64,000 nucleotides of DNA from Verrucomicrobiota bacterium (GTDB lineage: Bacteria; Verrucomicrobiota; Verrucomicrobiia; Opitutales; UBA953): assembly GCA_030830965.1 (NCBI GenBank), contig JAURLX010000010.1, positions 110,653-174,652 of the forward strand, written 5' to 3'. How positions within the stretch are numbered: the first letter of the stretch is position 1; every line of letters begins with the position of its first letter. Shown here piece after piece: positions 29,511-38,391 of this stretch. The notes under the pieces were generated by a model. It was not told the origin of the DNA and did not search any database. It saw only the letters and a list, made by a program, of their open reading frames with translations. Both the position numbers and the translations under genes were made by a program.

Positions 29511-29896
29511 CGCAGGTCCGTTCCTCCCTGCCCCGTCAGCGGACGGAAGGCTACTTCACGGGCCGTGAGCCGCGGGCTCTGGACGCTGGCCGGTCCACCC
29601 GCCGGCGGCGGGAACGCGAGGCTGCGCGGAATCCAAAACACCTGTTCAGGCAGCGGCCGACGGAAAGTCTCCCCCACCCTCTCCTGCAGCTGGATGGTGT
29701 CCATGGTCTGGTCGCGGGAACGGCGCAGGCGCTCCAGTTCTTTGGACGCCTCGCCGGAGGCGCGTTCCAGGCGCACGATGCGCCCGCCGACCTCGTCGGC
29801 CGAGATGCGCAGACGCATGATGCTGATCATGCCGGCGAAGAACACGATGAGGGCGGCGGCGCCGAACATCCCGGTGAGCAGACGCACGGGCTTCAT
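29507..29896 (-). CDS. ftsL: Probable cell division protein FtsL
   Basis: 129 aa; TM plus coiled-coil-like segment (RISADEVGGRIVRLERASGEASKELERLRRSRDQTMDTI); between rsmH and ftsI. Confidence 0.62.
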   Translation of the reverse strand: MKPVRLLTGMFGAAALIVFFAGMISIMRLRISADEVGGRIVRLERASGEASKELERLRRSRDQTMDTIQLQERVGETFRRPLPEQVFWIPRSLAFPPPAGGPASVQSPRLTAREVAFRPLTGQGGTDLR

Positions 29897-30807
29897 GGCG
29901 CGGGAATCCTCCTGACGGCGCGGAGCCGGGCCGAACGGCTGCGCGGATTGCGGGACTGCTCCTCCTCCGAGGGCTTTACCGCCCGACGCGTGAGCAGCTC
30001 GGCCCGACGCACGCGTTCGTCCTGCGGCGTGGCGTCGTCTCGGTCGACCGGCCGCCCGGCCAGCACGTTCATGTAGCGCTTCACCATGCGGTCCTCGAGG
30101 GAGTGGAAGGAAATGACCGCCAGCACGCCGCCCTCGCCCAGCTTGCTGAAGGCGGAAGGAAGCGCTTGCTCGAGGGCCCCGAGCTCGTCGTTCACCGCGA
30201 TGCGGACTCCCTGGAAGGTGCGCGTGGCGGGATGGGCGCCGCGGGGTCCGGGGGGCGGCGGCGCGGCCTCGGCGACCAGCGCGGCGAAGGACACCGTGCG
30301 GGCGAGTCGTCCGGTGCCGCGGGCCGCGAGGATGGCGTCGACCACGCGGCGCCAGCGGGGCTCCTCCCCGTAGTCCCGGACGGCGCGCACGATCTCGTCA
30401 CGGCCGCCGTGCTCAAGGAACTCCGCCGCGGTGCGACCGCGGGCGGGGTCCATCCGCATGTCGAGAGGCCCGTCGTGCCTGAAGGCGAAGCCGCGTTCCG
30501 GGACGTCGAGCTGATACGAGGACACCCCAATGTCCATCAGTACGCCGTCATACCGTCCCGGAACGCGGTCAAGGTGCCGGAAATCCTCCGGATGGAAGCG
30601 GAAGCGGCCGGGGTGGCGCTCCGAGGTCGCGCAAGCGCGCGCGGCCGCCTCGGGGTCCCGGTCCATCGCGTCGACGCTGGCCCCGCGGACGAGCATCGCC
30701 TCCGTGTGGCCGCCGCCGCCGTAGGTGCAGTCCAGGTAGGCGCGCCCCTCCACGGGGGCGAGGAGCGTCATGCACTCCTCCAGCAGTACTGGCACGTGGC
30801 TGGTCAT
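29893..30807 (-). CDS. rsmH: 16S rRNA (cytosine(1402)-N(4))-methyltransferase
   Basis: 304 aa; HVPVLLEECMTLLAPVEGRAYLDCTYGGGGHTEAML, GVLMDIGVSSYQLD, ISFHSLEDRMVKRYM. Confidence 0.95.
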   Translation of the reverse strand: MTSHVPVLLEECMTLLAPVEGRAYLDCTYGGGGHTEAMLVRGASVDAMDRDPEAAARACATSERHPGRFRFHPEDFRHLDRVPGRYDGVLMDIGVSSYQLDVPERGFAFRHDGPLDMRMDPARGRTAAEFLEHGGRDEIVRAVRDYGEEPRWRRVVDAILAARGTGRLARTVSFAALVAEAAPPPPGPRGAHPATRTFQGVRIAVNDELGALEQALPSAFSKLGEGGVLAVISFHSLEDRMVKRYMNVLAGRPVDRDDATPQDERVRRAELLTRRAVKPSEEEQSRNPRSRSARLRAVRRIPAP

Positions 30808-30858
30808 CGGCGGTCTGTGAACAAGGTGTGGACAGTGTAAGTAACTTTTGGATACACC

Positions 30859-31317
30859 TTAGATGCCCAGTTCGCGCAGCGCGCGCAGGATGGTGCGGGC
30901 CGACTCCGACTCACGGTCGGCCCGGGGCGGCCGCGGGGAAGCGATCTGGAACGTGCTGAACGAGCCGCTGAAGACGACGTCGCGTTCAAGCTGCGCCTGC
31001 CGCACGACATGGTCGTTGAGGGTGATGCGTCCGGCCTTGTCGCAGACGACCTGGAGACTGTTCTCGCCGAGCGTGCGCAGCGCGTTCATCTTGTCCGGGT
31101 CGCTGACCGTGACCTGGGAGGAGGCGTCGCGGATGCGCTGCACCATTGAGGGCGGGAACACCACGATGGTGCCCAGCGCGGGATGAAACATCGCCAGGAA
31201 GTTCAGGTCGCCCGAGCCGTCCGCGCGCCAAGACGCCGGAATCGTGACACGGTTCTTCTCGTCCAGCTTTCCATTATGGATGCCGGTGAAGAGAAGATTG
31301 TTGACGCCAATGGACAT
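30859..31317 (-). CDS. mraZ: Transcriptional regulator MraZ
   Basis: Start re-assigned to MSIGVNNLLFTGIHNGKLDEKNRVTIPASWR (31317), 152 aa; second repeat CDKAGRITLNDHVVRQAQLERDVVFSGS; heads the dcw cluster. Confidence 0.9.
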   Translation of the reverse strand: MSIGVNNLLFTGIHNGKLDEKNRVTIPASWRADGSGDLNFLAMFHPALGTIVVFPPSMVQRIRDASSQVTVSDPDKMNALRTLGENSLQVVCDKAGRITLNDHVVRQAQLERDVVFSGSFSTFQIASPRPPRADRESESARTILRALRELGI

Positions 31318-31331
31318 GGAGTGGGAGTTAG

Positions 31332-31366
31332 CCCCAAGTTCGCCCACTTTTCCCCACAAGCCCCCA
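31332..31366 (-). promoter_or_regulatory. Putative MraZ-binding array: four TGGGN repeats at 10-bp spacing
   Basis: Minus strand TGGGGGCTTG TGGGGAAAAG TGGGCGAACT TGGGG; plus-strand NCCCA at 31332, 31342, 31352 and 31362, directly upstream of mraZ. Confidence 0.85.
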
Positions 31367-31690
31367 CTGGTCAAGAAATTAGCCCCATAATGGCCCTGAT
31401 TCTTGTTCACAGATCCGGGCAGTCTGGTGACTTATGATTGAAATGAATCAATAAGTTTCTTAAATATCTGATGATTAATAGTTTATATACATTTTACGTG
31501 ACCCAAACCTGCGAAGCAGCGGTGGCCTCTGGATCCCGGGACGCCCTCCAGGGCCGCGCCTTCTCCCGGACGGTCCGGTTTGTAGTTGATTTTCAAGTAC
31601 AATCTGACCCCGGCACCCCGCCCCCCGGGGGGCGAAATCGTTTGCCAATCGCTGACGGCTGTGCTTCTTCCACTGCATCCTCCCCTCACC

Positions 31691-32125
31691 ATGAAGCCAG
31701 TCCTTGTCACCGCACTTCTTGCCCTCGCCTTCGCCTTCTCAGGCTGCAACACCAGCGTGGGCGTCGACAATCCGGACAGCCGCGAGGCCTCCGCCAACCA
31801 GGTCACTGGCATCGTATCCACACGCTACAACGCCTCCGTGGACAGCGTCTTCAACGCGGTCAACCGTTCCCTGGATCAGACTCCGGGCATGATGCGAACC
31901 GGGGAGTCCGACATCGCCGGAGTGGAAGGCGCCCAGGAAAGGGCGGGCGTCAAGGTCTTCGCCCGATCGGTCGGCGACCTGCTCGTCACGGTCGAAATCG
32001 TGAAGACCGAGGACAAGGAGAAGAAGGAGACCTACACCGCGGTCGCCATCAGGTTCGGGGCCTTCGGCAACCTGCCGGAGAGCCAGAAGCTCATCTCCCG
32101 CATCTCCTCCAACCTGCGCCGCTGA
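31691..32125 (+). CDS. Putative lipoprotein of unknown function
   Basis: MKPVLVTALLALAFAFSGCNTSVG: lipobox FSGC; 144 aa; in-frame start inside ORF 31586..32125. Confidence 0.72.
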   Translation: MKPVLVTALLALAFAFSGCNTSVGVDNPDSREASANQVTGIVSTRYNASVDSVFNAVNRSLDQTPGMMRTGESDIAGVEGAQERAGVKVFARSVGDLLVTVEIVKTEDKEKKETYTAVAIRFGAFGNLPESQKLISRISSNLRR

Positions 32126-32149
32126 GCACGCGGGCGGAACCGCCAGACG

Positions 32150-32188
32150 GACGCCGCCCGGCCCCAGGTCAGGCGGCGTCATCTTTTT
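32150..32188 (+). terminator. Rho-independent terminator
   Basis: GACGCCGCC-(13 nt)-GGCGGCGTC followed by ATCTTTTT. Confidence 0.8.
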
Positions 32189-32205
32189 GAACACAACCCA
32201 GACGC

Positions 32206-33315
32206 ATGGGCAACATACACGGACATAGCTTCCGCATCGCGACCTTCGGCGAAAGCCACGGGCCCGCGATCGGCGTCGTCATCGACGGCTGTCCGCCACG
32301 CGTGCCGTTCGACCAGGCCTTCCTCCGCGCGGAGCTGGCCCGGCGAAGGCCGGGACAGAGCGTCCTCACCACGCAGCGCAAGGAGGAGGACGAGCCGGAG
32401 GTGCTCTCGGGCGTCTCTTCGGACGGGCTTACGCTCGGATCGCCCATCGCCATCGTCATCCGCAACGCCGACCAGCGCTCCTCCGCCTATGCGGAGATGC
32501 GCTCCGCCTACCGTCCCTCCCACGCCGACTTCACCTATGACGCCAAGTACGGCATCCGCGCCGTGGAGGGCGGAGGCCGCTCATCCGCCCGGGAGACCGC
32601 GGCGAGGGTGGCCGCCGGCGCGATCGCCAAGACGGTGCTCCGGCACGCCTGCCGGACGCGCATCACCGCCTGGGTCGAATCCGTCTCGGACCTGCGCATG
32701 CCGGCACCGCGAGGCGTGCCGACCCTGCGTCAGGTCGAGGCCACGCCCACCCGCTGCCCTCACCGCGCCACCGCGACCCGCATCGAAGCGCTCATCAAGG
32801 CCGCCCGGGCCGAAGGGGATTCCGTCGGCGGCGTGATCTGCTGCGCCATCGAGAACCTCCCCGCAGGGCTCGGCTCGCCGGTCTTCGACCGCTTCGAAGC
32901 CGAACTGGCGAAGGCCATGCTTTCGCTCCCTGCGACCAAGGGCTTCGAGATCGGCAGCGGGTTCGCCGGCACGCTGATGCGCGGCTCCGGTCACAACGAT
33001 CTCTTCATCCGCAAGGGCGGCCGCATCCGCACCGCCACCAACCGGTCGGGAGGCACGCAGGGGGGCATCACCAATGGCGAGACCGTGCTGTTCCGAGTGG
33101 CCTTCAAACCGACCGCGACGGTGCTGCGACCGCAGCGCACGGTGGGACCCGACGGCCGCGCCCGGGAACTCACTGCGCGCGGGCGTCACGACCCCTGCGT
33201 CCTGCCACGCGCGGTGCCCATCGTCGAGGCCATGGCCGCGCTCGTCTCGGTCGACCACTGGATCCGGGACCGCGGACAGAACGCCCCGTTCGGCCGCTGC
33301 GGACGCAGGGCATGA
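32206..33315 (+). CDS. aroC: Chorismate synthase
   Basis: 369 aa; [82 protein letters not shown]. Confidence 0.96.
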   Translation: MGNIHGHSFRIATFGESHGPAIGVVIDGCPPRVPFDQAFLRAELARRRPGQSVLTTQRKEEDEPEVLSGVSSDGLTLGSPIAIVIRNADQRSSAYAEMRSAYRPSHADFTYDAKYGIRAVEGGGRSSARETAARVAAGAIAKTVLRHACRTRITAWVESVSDLRMPAPRGVPTLRQVEATPTRCPHRATATRIEALIKAARAEGDSVGGVICCAIENLPAGLGSPVFDRFEAELAKAMLSLPATKGFEIGSGFAGTLMRGSGHNDLFIRKGGRIRTATNRSGGTQGGITNGETVLFRVAFKPTATVLRPQRTVGPDGRARELTARGRHDPCVLPRAVPIVEAMAALVSVDHWIRDRGQNAPFGRCGRRA

Positions 33316-34034
33316 CGCCGCTGGTCATCGTGCTCGGCGCCTCCGGGTCCGGACGGACGGCGGTCGTGAAGGAGCTCGCCGAGCAGGGCTGGCCGGAAGG
33401 CGCCGAGGTGCGTGTCCTGCGTGAATCCCGCGAGGCGAGCGAAGGCGCCTTGACGTGGACCTTCACCGACGGCGTCGCGAAACTCCCCCCGCCCGGCGGC
33501 TCCGAATCGACGATCGTCGTCACCTGCGGATCCATCTCCCAGGTCGACCAGATGGAGGCGCTCCACGCCGCGGTCGGCCGCGACGGCTGCTGGCAGGTGA
33601 AACGGGTCGTGACCGTGGTCGACTGCCTTCTCGCTCACCGCCGGCCCGAGCTGACGGAGTGGTACGCCCCCTGCGTCCATTTCTCCGACGTCGTTGTGCT
33701 TAACCGGCGCTGGGAGGCCCCCGGCCGATCGGTCGCACGCCTCCTGGAGCCCTACGAGAAGCAGTTCTACCCTTGCCTCTTCATCAACTTCACCAAGGCC
33801 GGCCGGCTCGCCAATCCCGCGGAGGTCATCGAAGGGGAGCCACTGCGCATGAGCCACGTCTTCGACGACATCGACCCGGTCGACGAGATGGAGTTCGACG
33901 AGGACAACCTGCCGGACGAGCCGTTCGACCTGGTGCGCCAGCCGGACAAGTACTTTGCGCGGGACGAGCTGGGCCGCCGACGCATGGTGGTTCCGGACGC
34001 GGCCCCCGCCCTTAGGGCCGAGGGCCGGATCTGA
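33312..34034 (+). CDS. P-loop/G3E (CobW-like) GTPase-related protein of unknown function
   Basis: 240 aa; N-terminal [19 protein letters not shown]-loop-like, [34 protein letters not shown]; translationally coupled to aroC. Confidence 0.5.
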   Translation: MTPLVIVLGASGSGRTAVVKELAEQGWPEGAEVRVLRESREASEGALTWTFTDGVAKLPPPGGSESTIVVTCGSISQVDQMEALHAAVGRDGCWQVKRVVTVVDCLLAHRRPELTEWYAPCVHFSDVVVLNRRWEAPGRSVARLLEPYEKQFYPCLFINFTKAGRLANPAEVIEGEPLRMSHVFDDIDPVDEMEFDEDNLPDEPFDLVRQPDKYFARDELGRRRMVVPDAAPALRAEGRI

Positions 34035-34040
34035 GGACGC

Positions 34041-34556
34041 TCAATTCGTCGCGGCGGGCGAACCCGGAGGGCGGTGCTTCATCTTGCCGTCCTTCATCTC
34101 GGGGCGCTTCTCCTTGGAGAACTCGGGGTATTTTTCGGAAAGCGAACGGACGAACTCCATGCGATCCTCCGGACTCATCGCGCCGACCCGCTCGCGCTCC
34201 TGCCTGGCCTGCTCGGGCGAGATCTTGCGGAGATGATACTCGATGAGACGTCCGCCGAAGCCGCCTCGCTCACGCATGTCACGGGAGAGGGCGCGCCGTT
34301 CCTCGGGGGAGGCGTTCTCTAACTTGGCGAGACGGTCAGCGAACTCGCGACGGGCGCCGGCCGGCATGCGCTCCATCTTCTCGATGGCGGCGCGGATGCG
34401 GGTAAGGCGCTCGGGGGGCAGCTCAAGGATGCGTCGGAGCATCTGGATCTCGGCCAGGGAGGGCTCGCCCGCCGGAGCCCGAGGGGCGGGCTCGTCCTGC
34501 GCGGTCGCGAGGACGGTCAGGCAGGCCAGAAGGAGAAAGGAGCGCATGCCGTTCAC
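34041..34556 (-). CDS. Secreted helical protein of unknown function (DUF3106/Spy-like)
   Basis: 171 aa; signal peptide MRSFLLLACLTVLATAQ; repeated L-PPER/SPEER/SPEDR helical segments. Confidence 0.55.
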   Translation of the reverse strand: MNGMRSFLLLACLTVLATAQDEPAPRAPAGEPSLAEIQMLRRILELPPERLTRIRAAIEKMERMPAGARREFADRLAKLENASPEERRALSRDMRERGGFGGRLIEYHLRKISPEQARQERERVGAMSPEDRMEFVRSLSEKYPEFSKEKRPEMKDGKMKHRPPGSPAATN

Positions 34557-34915
34557 GAGCCTCCACCGGCCAGATCTTCGACGATGGCCGGACGTTCGAT
34601 GACCGGCTGCAGGAGCGCCAGGTCATCGGCCAGGGAGAGCAGCTCATGGAACTGCGCGGACTCCTCCGCGGCCACGAGGGAGCGGACCTCCACGATGACA
34701 GTCTCGTGAGAGGGGCCCCGCAGGACGAGGGCCGCGACCAGACAGGCCGCGGCGGCCGAGAGGCCCGAGCCCCAGCGGACCACGGTGCGGCGGACGCGGT
34801 CGGCCCGGCAGGCCCGGACGACCCGTTCGGCAAAGCCAGGCACGGGCATGGAGCGAACGCGGAGCAGCGCGGCCGAAAGGTCGCGGTCGAAATGTTCTGC
34901 TGGTCGTCTTTCCAT
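34553..34915 (-). CDS. Putative single-TM regulator (anti-sigma-factor-like), downstream of the ECF sigma factor
   Basis: 120 aa; cytoplasmic N-terminus then TM WGSGLSAAAACLVAALVL; same operon as the sigma factor. Confidence 0.45.
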   Translation of the reverse strand: MERRPAEHFDRDLSAALLRVRSMPVPGFAERVVRACRADRVRRTVVRWGSGLSAAAACLVAALVLRGPSHETVIVEVRSLVAAEESAQFHELLSLADDLALLQPVIERPAIVEDLAGGGS

Positions 34916-34962
34916 GTCAGTTCACAGGATACAACCCCGCGGAGAGGGGCAAGTTGCGGATT

Positions 34963-35535
34963 TCATTCGGGGCCATAAAAATCGGACATCAGCTCCTTTA
35001 ATCGTCCTCTTGCGCGGTGTATCCACGTTTTCACGGAGGAAACGGGGCTGCCCATGATCGAGGCGATCTCCTCGTAGGCGAGCTCCTGCTGCACGAGGAG
35101 GAGGATGGCCGTGCGCTGCTCCTCAGGCAGTTGGACGACGGCCCGGGCGAAGGCCTCCTCGAGCTCTTGCACTCGCCGGCCTGACTCCGGGGCGAGGTCG
35201 CCGGGCTCAGGGGCCGAATCAAGGGCGGAGGTCGGCTTGCGGCTGCGCCGACGCCACTCGTTGAGGACGAGGTTACGGGCGATGTGGATGAGGTAGGTGC
35301 TGAGCTTGGCGTCGGGCCGCCAACGGCCCGCGGCCCGGTGCAGGCGGATGAAGACCTCCATGGTGAGCTCCTCGGCCGTGGCGAGCGAGCCCACCTCGGA
35401 GCGGAGGTATCCAACCAGACGTCCATGATGACGATGGACGAGCATGCGCAGGGCATCGTCGTCTCCGGCTGCCAGCAGACCCATCAGCCTCCGGTCCTGC
35501 TCGTCGTCCGCCAGGGGTGTGTTGTCCTCTGACAT
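34963..35535 (-). CDS. RNA polymerase sigma factor, sigma-70/ECF family
   Basis: 190 aa; region 2 SLATAEELTMEVFIRLHRAAGRWRPDAKLSTYLIHIARNLVLNEWRRRSR; region 4 LPEEQRTAILLLVQQELAYEEIASIMGSPVSSVKTWIHRARGRLKEL. Confidence 0.93.
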   Translation of the reverse strand: MSEDNTPLADDEQDRRLMGLLAAGDDDALRMLVHRHHGRLVGYLRSEVGSLATAEELTMEVFIRLHRAAGRWRPDAKLSTYLIHIARNLVLNEWRRRSRKPTSALDSAPEPGDLAPESGRRVQELEEAFARAVVQLPEEQRTAILLLVQQELAYEEIASIMGSPVSSVKTWIHRARGRLKELMSDFYGPE

Positions 35536-35544
35536 CCTTTGTTT

Positions 35545-36483
35545 TTAACCCCGGGCCGGGCCGGGAGTTGCCCGGGTTCGCCGGGCGAAGATTCTCAGCA
35601 TCTGGAGCATGAACAGCTCCAGGGCCGCCACGGTGGGGTAGCTGAGCTCGAGACGGGAGCGCGCCTCCTCGAGGCGGCGCACGGCGGCGCCGACGGTCGA
35701 CGCGCACTCGCCCCGGGTCCGCCCGAACACGCGCAGACGTTCCTCCACGGAGACGAGGAGCCGGACGCGGATGCCGCGGCGCAGGGATTCCTCATGGGCC
35801 TCGGCGGCGTCTTCGGCGTCGCCGTCAGTCTCAGGTACGGCGTGCGTCCGCAGCGCCTCTTCGGTGAACTTTTCCAGGAGCGCCTCGAAACGGGCGCAGA
35901 GGGCGTAGGCGGGCATGAACGTCTCGGTCAGCCTGGCCGGCGCGCCTGCGGCCTTCTCGAGCAGCCGATCGAAGTCGCGCAGCCAGTCGGCCCAGACGGC
36001 GTCGGAGACCTGGGGCGCCTCGCCGGGAAGTCGGAATCTCAGGCAGCGGCTGAGCACAGTCGGCAGCACGCGGTAGTGGCTGGTCGTCTGAAGGACGATG
36101 AGCGTGCCCGCCGGAGGCTCCTCGAGGGACTTGAGGAAGGCGTTCGCGGCCTCGGACTGAAGTCGGTCGGGCTCGTGGACGATGATGGCCCGATGGGCTC
36201 CGGACGCCGAGAGACGCAGGGAGGCCACGACCTCGAGGACGGCGTCCACCCCGATGCGCCGAGATTTCTTGGCGGGCCGCAGCTCGCGGCAGTCGGGATG
36301 GGAGGCGGGGTCTTCGCAACCCAGATGCACGGCGGCGAGATGGGAGGCCGCCCGCTCGAGCAAGGCGGGATCGTCGCCGGTCAGCAGCACCGCGTGCGGC
36401 ATGCGGCCCTCGGCGCGCGCCCGGAGCAGCACCTTAACGGCCGGCGTGTCCGCCGGTTCAGGCGAGGCGGCGCGTGACTTCAT
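35545..36483 (-). CDS. holB: DNA polymerase III delta-prime subunit-like protein
   Basis: Start re-assigned to MKSRAASPEPADTPAVKVLLRARAEGRMPHAVLLTGDDP (36483); RRIGVDAVLEVVASL, IIVHEPDRLQSEAANAFLKSLEEPPAGTLIVLQTT, LPTVLSRCLRFRL; overlaps tmk. Confidence 0.83.
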   Translation of the reverse strand: MKSRAASPEPADTPAVKVLLRARAEGRMPHAVLLTGDDPALLERAASHLAAVHLGCEDPASHPDCRELRPAKKSRRIGVDAVLEVVASLRLSASGAHRAIIVHEPDRLQSEAANAFLKSLEEPPAGTLIVLQTTSHYRVLPTVLSRCLRFRLPGEAPQVSDAVWADWLRDFDRLLEKAAGAPARLTETFMPAYALCARFEALLEKFTEEALRTHAVPETDGDAEDAAEAHEESLRRGIRVRLLVSVEERLRVFGRTRGECASTVGAAVRRLEEARSRLELSYPTVAALELFMLQMLRIFARRTRATPGPARG

Positions 36484-37087
36484 TCCAGATCTCCTCTGCC
36501 AGGGATTCGGACGGGCGGGCGGCGTCAAGGATGATGAAACGTGCGGGCTCGGCCGCGGCCAGCGAGCGATAGGCCTCGCGCACGCGTCCGTGGAAGACGG
36601 TGTCGAGCGCCTCGAACCGGTCCGATCGTCCTTGGTCCCGCGCCGCAGCACGGCCCAGCCCGCTGGCCGGGTCGAGGTCGAGCAGCACGGTCAGGTCAGG
36701 TCTCACGGTCCCGCATGCGAGCCTGTTGGCGGCGTCGACAAGGGTTCGGTCGAGGCCACGCCCGCCTGACTGGTAGGCCACGGTGGAGTCCGCAAAGCGA
36801 TCGCAGAGGACGACCTCGCCCCTCGTCAGCGCCGGCAGGACGGCCTCGGCCACGAGCTGGGCGCGACAGGCGGCGAACAGCAGCGCCTCGGCGGCCGGCG
36901 TGATGGATTCGCCAGGACGCTTGAGCGCCTCGCGCATGCGCTCACCGAGAGGCGTACCCCCGGGCTCGCGCAGACGGAGCACCCGACTCCCGGCGCGATT
37001 CAGCCGCTCGGCCAGCAAGGCGATCTGAGTGGACTTGCCGGCCCCCTCGCCGCCCTCGAACGTGATGAACTTTCCGGCGATGGGCAT
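36458..37087 (-). CDS. tmk: Thymidylate kinase
   Basis: Start re-assigned to MPIAGKFITFEGGEGAGKSTQIALLAERL (37087); REPGGTPLGE, CDRFADSTVAYQSGGRGLD. Confidence 0.95.
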   Translation of the reverse strand: MPIAGKFITFEGGEGAGKSTQIALLAERLNRAGSRVLRLREPGGTPLGERMREALKRPGESITPAAEALLFAACRAQLVAEAVLPALTRGEVVLCDRFADSTVAYQSGGRGLDRTLVDAANRLACGTVRPDLTVLLDLDPASGLGRAAARDQGRSDRFEALDTVFHGRVREAYRSLAAAEPARFIILDAARPSESLAEEIWNEVTRRLA

Positions 37088-37190
37088 GCACGGAATAGAT
37101 GACAGCGAGGGGGCTCTTGGCGAGATGAGAAAGCCGGGCAAGAAGAAGCCCGGGGGGCTCCCGGGCATCATAGTTCGCGCCTGGGCGCGA

Positions 37191-38270
37191 TCACATCGTC
37201 GGCGTCGGATTATCCGGAGGGTTCGTGACCTCCTGCTCGACCAGCCTCTGCAGGGTCTGAGCGATCCGGTCAGCGATGGCCGACCCGCCTCCACCGTTGG
37301 AGGTGTTCATGGCGGGGGTGGGAGGAAGGACCGTGGAGCCGTTCTCCTGCTTGGGCGGGGCGTTTTCAATCACGGTGACGGGGGCCTTCTCGCCGGGAGG
37401 GGGAGGCGGAGGAGCCAGACTGGCCTGGTCACGGACGGCCTTGATGATTTCAGCCGGCACGCCGGAGGACTGCAGGATGCCCGCCAGCTCGGTGAGCTCC
37501 GCGGAGTTCAGGTCGCCGAGCTCGATGAGGGCGACGGGCGAGGCGGCGGAGGTGTTGTCGGGAGGGGTGTTGCCGCCGGCGGAGGTGCCACCACCGCCGC
37601 CCGTGGAGCCCACGACGGAGGTATTGGCCCCGACGGCGTCGCCGGGATCCTTGGTGGTCACGTCCAGCTCCTTGCCCGGAGCCACGGTGACAGGGCCGGT
37701 GTTGGCGTCATAAACAACGCCTTCGACGGAACCGCGGACGCAGGCGATGCTCATCGAAACCGTGCCGTTGGCGTTACGGACGAAGCCCACGGTGAAGACG
37801 GTTCCGCGGATGCGGGCCATGCCGACCGGAGTCTTGATGACGTAGGAGGAGAGCGGGCTGAGCTTGCGGACCTCGCCTACGACCTTGCCGCGCTTGACCT
37901 CGATCTCGGTCACGGAGGGCGAGGGCTCCTTCTCGAACTTCTGATAGGACCCCTCGGCGATGGCGGGAGAGGCGACCTGCCTGAAGGTCTTCACCTCGAT
38001 GAGGGATTCGGGGCTGACAATCAGCGTGGACCCGTTGGACAAAATGAGCTCGGCGGAGGAGGCAGGCGAAGTCTCGATGTGATAGCCTTCCGCGGGCGAG
38101 AAAAGCATACCGGTCGAGAGGGGCTTGCGCACCTTCTTGGCGTCAATCGAGGAGGCGGTGCCCGTGATGTTGCCGACGAGGACCTTGCCGTCCTGGAGCG
38201 CGGCGAAGGCGGACACAGGAAGGACCAGCAAGAGAAGGGCGATAAGGACGCGGTGGCGAAGGCTGCTCAT
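37191..38270 (-). CDS. Secreted FecR-domain protein
   Basis: Start re-assigned to MSSLRHRVLIALLLLVLPVSAFAAL (38270); AELILSNGSTLIVSPESLIEVKTF, YVIKTPVGMARIRGTVFTVGF; Pro/Gly/Thr-rich C-terminus. Confidence 0.8.
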   Translation of the reverse strand: MSSLRHRVLIALLLLVLPVSAFAALQDGKVLVGNITGTASSIDAKKVRKPLSTGMLFSPAEGYHIETSPASSAELILSNGSTLIVSPESLIEVKTFRQVASPAIAEGSYQKFEKEPSPSVTEIEVKRGKVVGEVRKLSPLSSYVIKTPVGMARIRGTVFTVGFVRNANGTVSMSIACVRGSVEGVVYDANTGPVTVAPGKELDVTTKDPGDAVGANTSVVGSTGGGGGTSAGGNTPPDNTSAASPVALIELGDLNSAELTELAGILQSSGVPAEIIKAVRDQASLAPPPPPPGEKAPVTVIENAPPKQENGSTVLPPTPAMNTSNGGGGSAIADRIAQTLQRLVEQEVTNPPDNPTPTM

Positions 38271-38341
38271 ATGCAGAGTGGGGTTCTTTGAAGGTAGGGC
38301 GCCAAAGACGGGTGGCAACCCCTTAAAGCACCCCTGCCTAC

Positions 38342-38366
38342 AAAAAAACCCCGCTAAAAGCGGGGT
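38342..38366 (-). terminator. Rho-independent terminator of the phosphofructokinase gene
   Basis: Minus strand ACCCCGCT TTT AGCGGGGT TTTTTTG: GC-rich hairpin plus U-tract just downstream of the 38392 stop. Confidence 0.88.
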
Positions 38367-38391
38367 CGAAGTAGGCACCAGAAGCGACGTG

